A stretch of DNA of 64,000 nt from Yamagishiella unicocca (Eukaryota > Chlorophyta > Chlorophyceae > Chlamydomonadales > Volvocaceae). Below are positions 23,828 to 36,876 of this stretch, piece by piece. Every line of letters begins with the position of its first letter. Within the stretch, counting starts at the first letter, position 1. The DNA is taken from NCBI GenBank assembly GCA_003116995.1, contig BDSL01000019.1, forward strand, positions 992,001 to 1,056,000, written 5' to 3'. The translations under genes and the position numbers were made by a program. The notes under the pieces are model-generated. The model was not told where the DNA came from and ran no database searches. It saw only the letters and a program-made list of their open reading frames with translations.

Positions 23828-26800
23828 CCTGCGCGCCGTTATCAAGGGCCGACCTTCAGGTTTCCTCTCAACACCCACACTCACAACCCCCCACACACGC
23901 ACCCTCCTTTGCGCCCCGCCGACCCGCAGGTGGAGCGCCACATGACCAACGGCGACCTGGTGCTGTTCAACCGGCAGCCCTCGCTGCACAAGATGTCCAT
24001 GATGGGCCACAGGGTGCGGATCCTGCCGTACTCCACCTTCCGCCTGAACCTCAGGTGCGCCGCAGCGAGGAGACGTACTATCGTACCACCGTAACAGCGC
24101 TGGGTGTTTTTTAATAAGAGAATCCCACTGGGGGGGGAGGCGACAGGCCGCCTCTGGGGGGTTTACAGAAACGACAGCCCGCCACTGGGGGGGTGGGGGA
24201 ACAGGCCGCGAATGACCTCTGCCCTGTCTTACCGGCATCATCGCCCACATTCTGGGAGAGGGGGAGGGAACCAGGAGCACGAAGCGCTGACCTCCCCCTC
24301 GCCATGCACTCCGCCGTTTTTTCGTCACCCCTCCCTCCCTGCCTCCTCCCTCCCCTGGCGTTCACGCCGCCGCAGCGTGACGACGCCGTACAACGCCGAT
24401 TTCGACGGCGATGAGATGAACATGCACGTGGCGCAGACGCACGAGACGCGAGCCGAGATGCGCGAGCTGATGATGGTGCCCAGGAACATTGTGTCGGCGC
24501 AGGTGCGTGGGGGGGTCGAGGAAGACCCGTGGATGCGAGAAAAAAAACCCGTTTAGGACAGACGTTTTGAGATGCATGCTGGAACCGGGTTGGGGGGGTG
24601 CATGGAACCGGGTGGCGGGTCGGGGCAGGGGAGGGGAGGGCTAGTGAGGGTGTAGGAGCGGGGGAAGCGTGCGGGGGGCGGGCGAGATGAAGTCATCCGT
24701 TGGCCATGTTGGGGAGGGGCCAGGGCTGGGTGGCAGCGCGCGCGTCCACCCCCCCCTGCTGCATGTTCACCCCGGAAGAGGATCACCGCACCCTCATGTC
24801 GCCGCCACGAACTGGTGTTACCCGCTGTCCCTTGTATCCATGTTACCCTACCCAAGCACTCCTCGTGCCCACGATGCACCCTCCTCCGCTTACCCAAGCC
24901 CTGTACCCTCCTCCGCCAACCCATGCACTCCCCGTGCCCGCCCCCCCCCCCCGGCTATGCACCAGCTACACTTCGAGTTGCAACTTCGAGTTGCCGGTTC
25001 TTTTATGTAACACACACACCCGGGTTTTCCCTGCAAACCCCCCCCCCCTGCAGGCCAACAAGCCCGTCATGGGTATCGTGCAGGATGCGCTCCTGGGCAC
25101 CCGTCTCATGACCAAGCGCGACATCTTCATCGAGAAGGACATCTTCATGAACACCGTGATGGGCATTGAGGACTGGGACGGCACGGTGCCCATGCCCACG
25201 ATCCTCAAACCCCAGCCGCTGTGGACGGGCAAGCAGGTGCGGCCGGATGGGAAGGTGGAGGTGGAAGGGCGGACTCCGTTATTTTTGTTAGCAGCAGCAG
25301 CAGCAGCAGCCGTCATCAGCGTCATCGTCACTGCCACAACCACCTCGGCCAGTAGCGTCAGCCAGGCACCGGCGCTCCGCCGCACCAACGTCCAATGCAA
25401 GTATCATCATCAATACCAGCCGCCTCCCCCCCTCCTCCCCTCCTCCCCTCCCTCCTCCCCTCCCTCCTCCCCTCCCTCCCTCCCTCGGGCATCCACGGGT
25501 CTTCCTCGAACCTCCCCTCCCTCCTCCCCTCCCTCCTCCCCTCCCTCCTCCCCTCCCTCCTCCCCTCCCTCCTCCCCCCCCTCCTCCCCTCCCTCCCCCC
25601 CCGCAGATCTACTCGATGTTCATCCCGGACGTCAACCTGCGCAACAAGAGCGCCTGGCACAAGGACAACGACGTGCCCAACATGTCGCTGGACGACTCCG
25701 AGGTGTGTCTCACAGCCTCACCCGGCCCCCCTGCCCGCCGGCCCGCCCGCACGACACAGCACCCGCCTCCCCGCTGTAGCCTCCGTCCGCCTCGCTGCCC
25801 ACTGGTTACCCCCACCCCTCCTCGTCCTCCTCCTGCTGCTGCTGCTGCCCACGGCGCCATCACTTCCTCCTGCTCCTCCTCCTCCTCCTCCTGCTGCTGC
25901 CCACGGCGGCACCCCGGCCTGCTCCCGGTGCGCAGGTGCTGATCCGCTCCGGGGAGCTGCTCACGGGCGCGCTGTGCAAGAAAACCGTCGGCAACGGCCA
26001 CGGCGGCCTGGTGCACCTGACGTGGCTGGAGCACGGCCCGCACGCGGCGCGCGGCTTCATCAACAACGTGCAGCGCACCGTCAACTACTGGCTGCTGAAC
26101 CACGGCATGAGCATCGGCATCGGCGACACGGTGGCCGACACCAAGACCATGACCAAGGTCAACGAGATCATTGAGGAGGTAGGCTGCTGTGGCTGCTGCT
26201 GAACCACCCAACCCGACCCTAGCTGAAGTCCTCTCTTGGCTCCCAGTACCGAGGGGTGTCCTCCCTACCCGGCTCTGGCCGACTCGAACCTCCTCTCCCC
26301 GGCCCTGCACCGCCTGGCCCCCGCAGGCCAAGCGCAAGGTGAAGGAGGTGGTGGAGAAGTACCAGCAGAACGCGCTGGAGGCGCAACCGGGTCGCACGAT
26401 CCACGAGAGCTTCGAGGCGCAGGTGGGTCAGCTGCAGCCCCGCGCGCCGCAGCGGCGATGCAGTAGGCGGCAGCAGTGGCGGCGACAGCAGCAATGCGGT
26501 ATGAGCGTATGCATTGCCCTGCCGCCGCCCCGCCCCCTCGCCCACGTGTCCGTGTTGTCCTCGGCTGGGTGCGCATCCCCACCCGCGGCCGCCCGTTTGT
26601 GCGGCCGCCCCCCCCACCTACCTACGGATTCCTCGGCCCTCCCCCCTACCTACATCCACGGGTCTTCCTCGAAACCCTACCTACGTCGGTTTCAAATTTC
26701 CAATGCTGACCCATGGGTTTCCTCTCAACTCCCCCCACCCCACCCACCTACACCTTGCGCGTCCCGGCCCCGCCCCGCCCTGCCTTGCGCTCCCTGGACG

Positions 26801-29800
26801 CCCGCAGGTGAACCAGCAGCTCAACAAGTGCCGTGACGACGCCGGCAAGGCCGCCTACATGTCCGTCGACCTCGCCAACAACATCATCAAGATGGTGACG
26901 GCGGGCTCCAAGGGCTCCAACATCAACATCTCGCAGATGATGGGATGTGTGGGCCAGCAGAACGTGGAGGGCAAGCGTATCCCGTTCGGCTTCCAGAACC
27001 GGTGCGCAACAGGGCTTGCGGAGGCGGGAGGCAGCTACGACGAGGGCGTCTGGGGCACGGAGGGAGGAGGGAATTACAAAACATACTCGATTACATGACG
27101 TGGGACGTGTAGCTGGCGCATAGGCTTCGGACGACACCTGGTCGCGTGCCCATGCTGGGGGGAGGGAGTGCTCACCGCGGGCGGTGACGAGGGGAAGTTC
27201 AGTCGGCGGGGATTCAGCGGCGCGCCATGTATGCCCTCCGAAACCGCGGGTACTGGCAGGACCACCTCCTCGTGTACCCGTCCATCCGGTATCCACATCA
27301 CACGTTGCCCCCAACAAGTCCCTCTCGTGTCCCCCCCAAAACCCGCCCGGTCTTCCCCCATTCCACCTTGCATCGCGGCGCCGCGACAGCACCCTGCCGC
27401 ACTTCAACAAGGACGACCTGGGCCCCGAGGCCCGCGGCTTCGTGGGCAACTCGTACCTGCGAGGCCTCACACCGCAGGAGTTCTTCTTCCACGCGATGGG
27501 TGGTCGCGAGGGGTTGATCGACACAGCCGTCAAGACCGCCTCCACCGGATACATCCAGCGCAGGTGCGCGACAGGGGGCCCCCGCTTTCGGAATGATGGG
27601 CCGGGAAGGGTGTGTGGACCCGGTGCTGCTGCAGGCAGGCGCCGACGTTAGCCGCTAAGGCGAAGGAAACAACTCTGGGCGGTTGCTGCAAAGCTCTTGC
27701 TGGCTGTTGTGTGGACCCGATAACAGACGTGCCTCTGCCCGTTGCTCCCTGGGGACGCAGGCTGGTGAAGGCCATGGAGGACATGGTGGTTCGCTACGGA
27801 GGCACCGTGCGTAACAGCCAGGGCGACGTCGTACAGTTCCTGTACGGCGAGGACGGCATGGACGCCGTACGAGTCGAGGGGCAGATGTTCGAGCACCTCA
27901 AGTGGGACGTGAGTGCCTTCTTACCCTAGCTGCCAGCGGGGATGATGATGCAGCTGGACGTTGGGGGGTTGCAAAAAAGAACCCGTTTCTCGACGTGGGA
28001 AGTGTGGGCTTTGTGTGTTGGTGGGGGGGCGGTCAGGCCGCTGGGTGCGGTGGGGTTCGGTGAATCGGTTGGACGCGAGGCAGCTCCCCTCGCCGCGTGC
28101 AGTTTCTGGTATGTAGCATGCGCGATAATGCACACTCAGCAAAAGGCATCTGTTCGCCGGTTGCTGCGTCCTCCTGGTGGTCCTGGCCCATGTGCTGGTG
28201 TGGTCCTGGCCCATGTGCTGGTTGGTGGTCCTGGCCCATGCGAGGCGGCGGCGAGGAGCAACACAGTCGCGCTGCTCCGCTTCCTATAATCAGCACCGTC
28301 CACCAACAGGGACCATGAGTACATGATCCTTGGCAATAAACAACGAACCAACCACACCGACCTGCACCGTGTCCGCCACGCCTCCCCCCGCCCCTCCGCC
28401 GGCCGCAGCCTATCAAGCTGGAGAAGTTCTACCGCATCGACACCAGCCGCGACCTCCCACCGGACTGGCTGTCCACCGACGAGTACGAGGCGCTGCGCAC
28501 CGACCCGGAGTCGGAGCAGGTGGGTGCGGCCGCCTGCCCCGCTCATGCCCCGCGCTTGCCACCTCCTCCGAGCAACCGCTTCATGGCCACCTCCCGCAGC
28601 CTCTATACTACGGCATACTGTAGCTGCACCCTGTCCTCCCTCTTCCCGCTCTCTAGCCCTCTCTTATCCTGACCCTCCTCCCCCTCCCCCCGCGGGCTTG
28701 CGGTCGCCGCTGTCTCCCCCCCCCCGTTCGCCCGTGGATTCTCTTATCAACCCCCCCCCGTTCTCGCGTTACCAACCCCCCCGTTTTCGCCCTCCTGCCT
28801 CACAGGCTCTCCGCGACGAGTGGTCCCAGCTGCGGGAGGACCTGCGGGTGCTGCGGGAGGAGGTCCTCACCACGGGCGACGAGAAGGTCAACATCCCGCT
28901 CAACCTGTCGCGCCTGATCTGGAACGCGCAGACCAAGTTCGGCTGCAAGCCGCACCGGTGAGGCGGCGGGGCGGGAGACAGCGGGGGGCAGAGCGGGCTG
29001 GGGTACCGCGGATGGGAGAGATGTGCTCCGCGCCCTTCGTGGCGGGGTGAATCTCCTCTTAAGACCTCCTCACAACCCGCCTGGCTGCCACATCCCATCC
29101 CCCGTTTCCTAATCGGTTTATACTTGTCAGTGCCGACCCAGGGGTTTCCTCTCATACCCCCGCCCTCCCCCTCGCGCCTCTCTCCCCGCGCTCCCAGGCC
29201 CGGGTGGACGGGGCTGCCCGTGAAGGAGGCGATCGTCAAGATCCAGGAGCTGGTCCGGCGGCTGGTGGTGGTGGTGGGAACGGACGGGCTGTCCCTCGAG
29301 GCACAGCGCAACGCGACCATCATGTTCCACTCGTGAGTCGCCGGGTCCGCAGTCGGACGGGCCGCCTGCCAAGCTTCGGGGGCCATCCACTCTTCTCGTG
29401 GTTGGCTGTCACTGCAGCCCTCCCTTGCGGGGTACGACAACCCTGGCTCAACAACCCTTGCAACCTCAATTCACGAGGGGGGAAGGGGGAAGTTATGAGA
29501 GGAGGGGAGCCCACACATGGGCGCGGGGTCATTACGTGACAACGGGCTGCCGCACCCCACAGCTCCATCCCCCCCACGGCACACGCACCTCCTCCACCCC
29601 TGCTCCTCCACCCGTCACGCGCAGCATGGTCCGCATGCACCTGGCCTCCAAGCGCGTGCTGTCGGAGCACAAGCTCAACCAGAAGGCCTTCGACTGGCTG
29701 CTGGGCGAGATAGAGACGCGCTTCTTCCTGGCGCTCTCGCACCCCGGGGAGTGCGTGGGAACGGTGGCGGCGCAGTCGCTGGGGGAGCCCACGACGCAGG

Positions 29801-32800
29801 TGGGCGCAGGGGGGCTGGCCGCAACGCAGGTTGGGTCCCGGACTTGGCGTCCGTGGCGCGCGAACCACAGGGCGAAATCGCTGTTGCGGTAACATCCGCC
29901 GTTGCCATGTCGGGGCCTTACCTTCGCGTTGAGGTGATAGCGTGCTGCCGCCCATCACACACCACGCCAAACGATACCACACCCGGCGCCGTCGTGCCTC
30001 TCCCTCCTCCGCGCCCCCCCTCCAGATGACGCTCAACACGTTCCACTTCGCCGGTGTGTCGGCCAAGAACGTGACTCTGGGTGTGCCCCGCCTCACGGAG
30101 CTCATCAACCTGGCCAAGAACATCAAGACGCCCACGCTCACGGTGCACCTCATGCCGGGGCTGCGCGAGTGAGTGCGCGCAGCGGGACAGCGACCGGGGG
30201 ACCGCAGCTGCTGCTGTTTGTTGCTCCGGGATGCAGGGGGGGGGGGACGGGGTCCGCTGCGTCGGTTGTGCGTTGTGTATTGGCGTGCACTGGCCTGGAC
30301 GTAGGGCGATGTGGCAGAGTTGGGCGCACGGTTGCGCCCCTGGCCTGCACCCGCGTCCCTTGCCTTACCTTGCCCCTGCCGCTGCTGCTGACACGCTCTC
30401 TGGCGTTCGCCTTGCCCCTGTCGCTGCTGCTGACACCCTCCCTGGCGATGACCCCGACGCTGCCGCTGCGCGCTCTCTGGCCGCAGGAACAAGGACCGGG
30501 CCAAGGAGGTCCAGGCCAAGCTGGAGTACACGTGCTTCAAGAACGTGGTCAAGACCACGGAGATCTGGTGCGGAGATGGGGGGGCGGAGGGGCTGGCTGG
30601 CTGGCTGGCGGCGGTCTGGGTGTGCATTTGCGAGAGGGCCGGGGGGCTTGACTCACGGATCGAGCAGGGACCGAAGGCTTCTTCGCAATCTTCACAGTCG
30701 TGCATCGCAACAGCTTCGTTCCTTCCTAGGAACCACCCGAAGCGGGAGAGAAGCCGCCCGCTGACCCCACCTGCCCGCGCTTGTTCCGCCCCCCCCCCCC
30801 CGTCCCCAGGTACGACCCGGTGGATCCCTCCAACCCCAATCAGACCATCATCGACGAGGACGAGGAGATGCTCAGCAGCTACTACGACCTGGCGGGTGTG
30901 TATGCGCCGACCTAGTGGAGAGGCATAGCAAAACTGCCGCACCAGGCTTACCGTGTAACGCCAGGTCGCGACATGGCACCCTCCTTGCCTGTCTGTCCCA
31001 CTCCGCGACCCCCTGTTGCGCACCTCCCCCCTGGGGCCTCACCTGCGTTCGCCGGTGCCCGCGTTGTTGCCCCTGGCTGCCCCTGGCTGCCGCTGACTGC
31101 CCCTGGCTGCCGCTGACTGCCCCTGGCTGCCGCTGACTGCCCCTGGCTGCCGCTGACTGCCTTTGTGCCATCCCCCCTTCCACCCATGCGCCCACACTAT
31201 GGGTCCGAAGACAGTGCGCCAGCTATCCTCCCATGTCGTGTAACCGGTTGTTGTGCCATCCCCCGCCCCCTCTTACCCCCCCACCCACCCACACAGGCGA
31301 TGAGGACCTCGCCGTGCTGCCGCGGCTGTCGCACTGGCTGCTGCGCTTCGAGCTCAACCGCGGCACCATGCTGGACAAGGGGCTGACGCTGGGCGCCGTG
31401 CAGAAGGCGCTGCAGGACGAGTGGGAGGACTTCATCAACGTGCTGGTCAACGACGACAACGCGGAGAAGCTCATCATGCGCATTCGGTGAGGCGGCGAAT
31501 ACGGGCCGGGTAACCGTCTTCACTGACGCCATCTCACGACTACGGCTCTTTCCGTGGCATCCTTCTTGACCCATGAATCGACGTAGATCTCCCACGGCCC
31601 CTGCCCCCTCGCGTGTGTTTGCCGTCCCATTCAACCTTCCTGCCCGGCCCTCCTCACCCGCCTTCCCCGTCCCTGTCTTCCCCCCCCCCCCGTAGCGTGA
31701 ACAAGACGGAGGAGGCCAGCAAGGACGAGTCCGCCGACCCCACGGAGGACACGATGCTCAAGCTGTCCGCCGCCATCATGGACGTGCGGCTGCACGGAGT
31801 GCCCAACATCCGCAAGGTCTTCATCCGCGCGGAGAACCAGCACGTGTACGACAGAGAGCGCGGCGTGTTCCGCAAGTACGAGGAGTGGATCCTGGATACG
31901 GAAGGCATCAACCTGGAGCAGGTGCGGCGGCGGGGACCGGCGGCTGCGGCTGCTGCCGCTGGTGGTGGTGGTGGTGGCCGTGTGCGCTGTGATCAAAGCA
32001 AGTTGGTGTGGGGCGGGTGATGTCGTGTGTATGTGGGCCCATGTGAGGGCCCATGTGAGGGGCCCATGTGAGCGAACCATGTGAGCGAACCATGCGACGG
32101 AACAATATAAGGAAACCATAGAAACCATGAACCTGAACACGCGCCCTCCCTCGCGTGCCTCCCTGCGGCCCTGTGCGCGCAGGTGCTGGCCTTTGAGGGC
32201 GTGGACCCCCGCCGCACCATGTCCAACAGCATCATCGAAGTGCTCGAGGTGCTGGGAATCGAGGTAAGGAGGTGGAGGGGTGGAGCGATGGAGGCTAGGA
32301 GATGGAGGGGTTGTCTCAGGGGTATAGGTATGGGGGGCCGATCTCGGTGTGCGGAAGGGAGGGAAGCGCGGCCAGGCAGGAGGCGCGGCGTGGGGCAGGG
32401 TGTTGCCATGCGAGGTGCAGCCCCGGTACACGCGGGCATGTTCAACCCGGCGGCTCCCCCCCTTCCCTCCCCCCTCCCCGCGGCTTCTCCTATCAACCCC
32501 TCCCCCCGGCTTCCCCTCCAGGCCGCCCGCGCCGCTCTGCTCAAGGAGGTGCGCAACGTCATCCAGTTCGATGGCTCCTACGTCAACTACCGCCACCTCG
32601 CCTGCCTGTGAGTCCCGTTAGGTCGCTGCGCGCCTCGCGAACACCTCCACGCCCAGCTCGCAGCCATCTCCATCCACCCCCCACCGACGCCTCCCTAGGT
32701 AGCCTCCCTACTGATACACCACGAACCAGTATCACCCGGGGGCTGTGGGTCTGGAAGCAAGATGCTGTAAGACGAGGCCCGGCTTGCTGAGCCGTCCCAG

Positions 32801-35122
32801 ATGCCCCCGACCTCGTCGCTGCGTTGCTCCCGGAGCTCCCCCGACATCCGCCCCGCCCCCCGGCCCTCTCTCTGGCAGCCCCCTGCTCCTCTCCCTCCTC
32901 TCCCTGAACCCCGGCCCTCTCCCTGACCCCCGCAGTGTGGACATCATGACGTGCAAGGGCTGCCTGATGGCCATCACCCGCCACGGCATCAACCGTAACG
33001 GCAACGGCCCGATGACGCAGTGCAGCTTCGAGGAGACGGTCGACATCCTGTACCGGTGAGCAGCTGAGCAGGCGCTCGGCCCGCAGGGATGAGCGGCTGA
33101 CAGGCCGCCCGGCCGCGTTAGCGGCCTCGACCACAACCGCGTTGGCGCCGCATAGCCGCCCGTCCCACCCCCCAACACACACACGCATACGCGAAGGAGT
33201 GGTTTGCAGTGCAGGGTTGCTTGTCGTCGCCTGAACAGCAGACTCGCCGCAACCACGGCTGCCGATTAGTCACAAACGAGAGAAGGATGGCTTCTCCTCT
33301 TACCGGTACTCGCCTCCGGCCCGTCTCTCTGCCTCCCCCGCCCCAGTGCCGCCATGTTCGGCGAGCGCGACCGGCTGACCGGTGTGTCGGACAACATCAT
33401 GATGGGCAACATGTGCCCGCTGGGTACGGGCGCGTTCGACCTGCTGCTGGACGAGTCGGCGCTGGAGAGCGCGTTCGACGTGCAGGTGCGCACAGGACAC
33501 AGGGCAGGGGCGGAAGGGGGGCACGGTGCTGTGCTGTGTGTGCTGTGCTCTGTGAGCTTCACCGGGGCGGGCTGGCGCCTCCAAGGGGCGACACATGGCG
33601 CGCTAGGGCGGCGTAGCTGGGGTGGGTGGGGGGCTGGTGGGGGGAGAAGCGGTGCTGCCAGCCTGGTGTGAGTGTACACGTGGCCGTCGGGCGAGGGGGT
33701 TGCCAGGGCAGGGAGCGGTGACGCTTTGTCGTGTGGGGAACGGCGCCACGCAAAACTTGAGGCCGCGTAGGCGTCTTGACAGAGAGCTGTGCTTGCGTGC
33801 CGGGGCGACCCGTACGACTCGGGATGACCCGTACAACCCAACCCGCTGCGGCCCACCTCTCTGCCCCTCCTGACCTCCCCGCTCTCCGCCATGGAACCCA
33901 CCAGGTCGGCAACCTGGTGTTCGGGGATGACGGGCTGCTCAGCACCCCCGGTCGGTACACCCCCGGCCGCTCGCCCCACCGCACGCCCGGGCCCATGTCC
34001 CCCTCCAACATGCTGTCGCCCATCAACTCGCCCTTCATCGGCGGCGGCAGCTTCAGCCCCATCATCGGGGGAGGCTTCAGCCCCGTGCACGGCGGCGGGG
34101 GACCCATGTCGCCCAACTACAGCCCCACCAGCCCGCGCTACAGCCCGACGTCGCCGGGCTACAGCCCCACGTCCCCCGCGTACTCCCCCACTTCACCGGC
34201 CTACTCGCCCACGAGCCCGGCCTACTCGCCAACCTCGCCGGCTTACTCGCCCACGAGCCCGGCCTACTCGCCCACGTCCCCAGCGTATTCGCCCACGTCC
34301 CCAGCGTATTCGCCGACGAGCCCGGCCTACTCGCCAACCTCGCCGGCTTACTCGCCGACGAGCCCGGCCTACTCGCCGACGAGCCCGGCCTATTCGCCAA
34401 CGTCACCGGCGTACTCGCCCACGTCCCCAGCGTACTCGCCCACGAGCCCGGCCTATTCCCCGACGAGTCCCGCCTACTCGCCCACCAGCCCCACCTACAG
34501 CCCGACGTCACCCAACTACAGTCCAACCAGCCCCAACTACAGCCCGACCTCGCCGTCGGTGTCGCCCACCAGCCCGCGCTACAGCCCCACGTCGCCCAAC
34601 TACAGCCCGACCAGCCCCAACTACAGCCCCACGTCACCCAACTACAGCCCTACCAGCCCACAGTACAGCCCCACCAGCCCACAGTACTCTCCAACCAGCC
34701 CGCAATACTCCCCCACTGCGGGCGGGCGAGAGGCCGGCGCCAGCCTGCCGAGCGGGAGCTTGCCAGGGTCGGCCGCTGGCGGCACTGACGGTGCGAATAG
34801 CGGCGCCGCTGGGGCCGGGAGCGCGAAGGCCAGCCCGGCGTACTCCCCCACGGCCGATGTGTCGCCTGTGTATTCGCCGACCGCCGACGTCTCGCCCACC
34901 TACTCCCCCACCGCCGACGTCAGCCCGCCCGCCGGCGGCGCTGGACCGTCGCCGGTCGGAGCCGGCGTCAACGAGCCGTATTCGCCCACTAGCCCGCACT
35001 ACAGCCCCGGCATGGGCGTCAGCCCATCACCGCTGACCGGGCCGGGGGGACAGCAGGCCGGCGCAGCGCCGTACAGCCCGCAGAGGACGAGCCCGACCTT
35101 CAGCCCCTCGTTCAAGCCGTGA
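19358..35122 (+). CDS. RPB1: DNA-directed RNA polymerase II subunit RPB1 (complete, 30 exons)
   Basis: Catalytic largest subunit of nuclear RNA polymerase II. Exons: 19358-19447, 19509-19772, 20424-20633, 20827-20996, 22098-22255, 22673-22904, 23378-23519, 23930-24054, 24376-24502, 25054-25236, 25607-25702, 25936-26178, 26327-26422, 26808-27001, 27390-27563, 27761-27908, 28409-28519, 28806-28957, 29198-29332, 29625-29799, 30026-30168, 30487-30567, 30810-30895, 31297-31486, 31696-31921, 32183-32263, 32522-32607, 32936-33055, 33347-33485, 33905-35122. All use GT-AG and join in phase: 1864 residues. The start context [18 protein letters not shown] matches RPB1 N termini. Seen: clamp core, dock ([16 protein letters not shown]), metal-A loop [10 protein letters not shown] (residues 470-479), pore/funnel, bridge helix ([19 protein letters not shown]), trigger loop ([12 protein letters not shown]), jaw, and a C-terminal domain from 1531. 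Odd: clamp zinc ligands are mostly lost (see findings). Usual length for the family is about 1730-1970. Confidence 0.97.
21112..21296. repeat. G-rich and GGGGAATGACTTCGGTGG repeats in RPB1 intron 4
   Basis: A GGGAGGGA tract (about 21112-21140) is followed by two copies of a roughly 35-bp unit containing GGGGAATGACTTCGGTGGGG (about 21217-21290). This is the longest RPB1 intron (20997-22097); the rest of it shows nothing recognisable. Confidence 0.7.
23108..23330. repeat. 59-bp tandem repeat with acceptor-like ends, RPB1 intron 6
   Basis: Four copies with CATAAACAC at 23125, 23184, 23243 and 23302, an exact 59-bp period. Each has a pyrimidine tract ending CCCCTCGCCCAG followed by CAGCAGCAG, i.e. 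a good 3' splice-site look-alike. The acceptor that keeps the conserved protein in frame is the later CTGCCAG at 23377. Confidence 0.9.
23779..23826. repeat. (CA)24 microsatellite in RPB1 intron 7
   Basis: Uninterrupted CA dinucleotides, 48 bp. Confidence 0.98.
24515..24579 (-). repeat. Family-A intron repeat (reverse copy) in RPB1 intron 9
   Basis: Reads on the minus strand as GCATGCATCTCAAAACGTCT, an AAACGGG/T-run, then GCATCCACGGGTCTTCCTCG. It is the best match to the copy at 6011-6074 of the PAS gene. Confidence 0.8.
25424..25605. repeat. CCTCCCTCC polypyrimidine minisatellite, RPB1 intron 10
   Basis: About 180 bp of CCCTCCTCCC repeats interrupted by one family-A fragment (25490-25510). 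It ends at the acceptor of exon 25607-25702. Confidence 0.9.
27965..28008 (-). repeat. Family-B intron repeat (reverse copy), RPB1 intron 16
   Basis: GGGTTGCAAAAAAGAACCCG followed by TTTCTCGACGTGGGAAGTGT, the complement of 6619-6662 in the PAS gene. Confidence 0.75.
31066..31163. repeat. 21-bp minisatellite, RPB1 intron 23
   Basis: About four and a half copies of CTGCCCCTGGCTGCCGCTGA, nearly perfect. Confidence 0.9.
34118..34705 (+). repeat. RPB1 C-terminal domain: 28 heptads
   Basis: Exactly 28 tandem 21-bp units encode YSPTSPx, one unit starting with Val instead of Tyr. Position 7 is Ala in 15, Asn in 5, Gln in 3, Arg in 2, and Gly, Thr or Ser once each; no Lys. The tail then carries three [13 protein letters not shown] units (34843-34935) and a terminal SPSFKP. 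This is the phosphorylation platform that couples transcription to RNA processing (family knowledge). Confidence 0.97.
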
Positions 35123-35673
35123 GGTGAAGGCTTGCCGGTGGGGCGTCTTCGGTTCGGAATGTGATGTTAGGTTTGGAACGTTGTGCGCGGCAGGGCAAGG
35201 CAAGCACTGAACTGCTGGGCTGGATTGTGGCGGAGTCCTGCGTTAGGAGGGCTGTGCGGGCGGCATCTCGGCAGTGTGGACGCCCTGACAGTAGTGAGCG
35301 GACGAGTGAGGAAGGGCAGGGCGGCTGGAGGTTCGGGCCGGCCCCTGAGCTGGGCGGAGGCGCCGCCGCCGCCTTCTGCCCTCGCGTGTTGTGGCAGAGC
35401 TGCAAGTTGCCAGAGCAAGGGCAGCAGTTTCCGACGGCCGCCGCGGTTGCGTGGTACCTGCCGATGTACTATGTGGTGGAGTGCACGGAGAGGATGTTGG
35501 ACGTGAGAATCGTGCGGATAGGCGGACTGCGGATGTTGGTATCGCTCGGGCAGAAAGGAGCCGCGATTACCGCGCATTCAGTGTAGATGGCACGGTATGT
35601 GTATGCTATCCGAACATCGGTTGCCGGGCACTTGAATGATGCCGCGTAATGCGATTGCAAACGATTACACTGT

Positions 35674-35678
35674 TGTAA
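35674..35678 (+). terminator. Candidate TGTAA polyadenylation signal of RPB1
   Basis: TGTAA is the usual volvocine poly(A) signal. This is the first plus-strand copy I found after the stop, about 550 bp downstream; a second is at 35783. Confidence 0.55.
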
Positions 35679-36804
35679 GGCTGCTGTTCCACTACATGCA
35701 TTCGAGGAGAGCTGCGACGGCAATCAGAACGGACTGCTTGCAAAGGCTTCGCACTCCTGCCGTGTGATTACGTGCATGGAGCTGTAAGGCACTGAGCACC
35801 TCGGCCCAAGCTTTCTTGATACATTACACGTCCTTGAGCTCACTTACATGCACCACTGTCTAAAATACACGCTGCCGCAATGAACGAGCCCGGCGCAAGG
35901 AGTACATGCCCCTACGGCAACTGCCTGACACGCCGCTAGGCTAGGATGAATACGCGCCGACATATGACGGCTACTAGCTATTTGTATTAAGTACTCACTT
36001 TGGCGACGATCTGCACGCGGCAATCACCATCCCGCCGACAGGCACGGGGCCGGCTATGCGAGATGCGCCTAATAAATACCGCTTAATTCCGATTGATCAC
36101 ATACACGGATTACTTGGGCTGTGCGCCTTCCTGCTCGCTTATTGGCTCATACCGGTGTCCAAGAACCGCCAATCCTGCAAAACACGGCGCTCCCATGTGT
36201 TCCTGACCTAAGCACAGAGCAAGCGCCTTGCTCCGTTCTCCGACTGGTCGATGCCGCCGGCAAGCTGGTGTTACCAGCATCCGGTGCAAGCAGGCTACAT
36301 CGCCACGCAGCGCCACCACCTCAGCGACGATTCCCTGCTGCAACGGCAACACCTGCTGCACGGCCATATGTTGCCATAACCGCTGAAATGATACACCACC
36401 GCGTGCGATGCGCAGCCACCTCAGCACTACATGCCGCCCTGCAGAAACACTCACCACCCATCCGTAAACGCAGGGATATGAGGCTCCCACCCTGCAGTAA
36501 GCCTGGCAAGCAAGACAAATGAGCGGATATTGGGCAATACGTCCTACCGCAACCCAGCGAGACTCCGACGAAGGACCCTGCCCTCCTCGAATACCACGAG
36601 CGACATAAAACACGAGCATGCTACGACAGGAAACGGCCGTGTCCAGACGCACATGCAAGGTGCATGCAACTAAGCGCGCTAGCCCGCACCTTGGCCGTTT
36701 CATATCATGAATGTCGTGCAATCGCATCATGACGACCCTTGGCGAGCGTACACGCCGACCGTCGCCGACCGTCAGATTGGTTGTGCACGCCAACTAAAAC
36801 ACCT

Positions 36805-36876
36805 ACAATCCTACCACATTAGCGAAATGGAGCCCAGTCCACAATCCTACCACATTAGCGAAATGGAGTCCAGTCC
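36805..36876. repeat. 36-bp tandem duplication
   Basis: Two adjacent copies (from 36805 and 36841) starting ACAATCCTACCACATTAGCG, one visible substitution. Confidence 0.9.

Noticed and set aside
36110..36793. 227-codon minus-strand frame
   Set aside because: Cys/Arg-rich composition typical of a chance frame, no domain, no matching exon structure, and a tandem duplication next to it.
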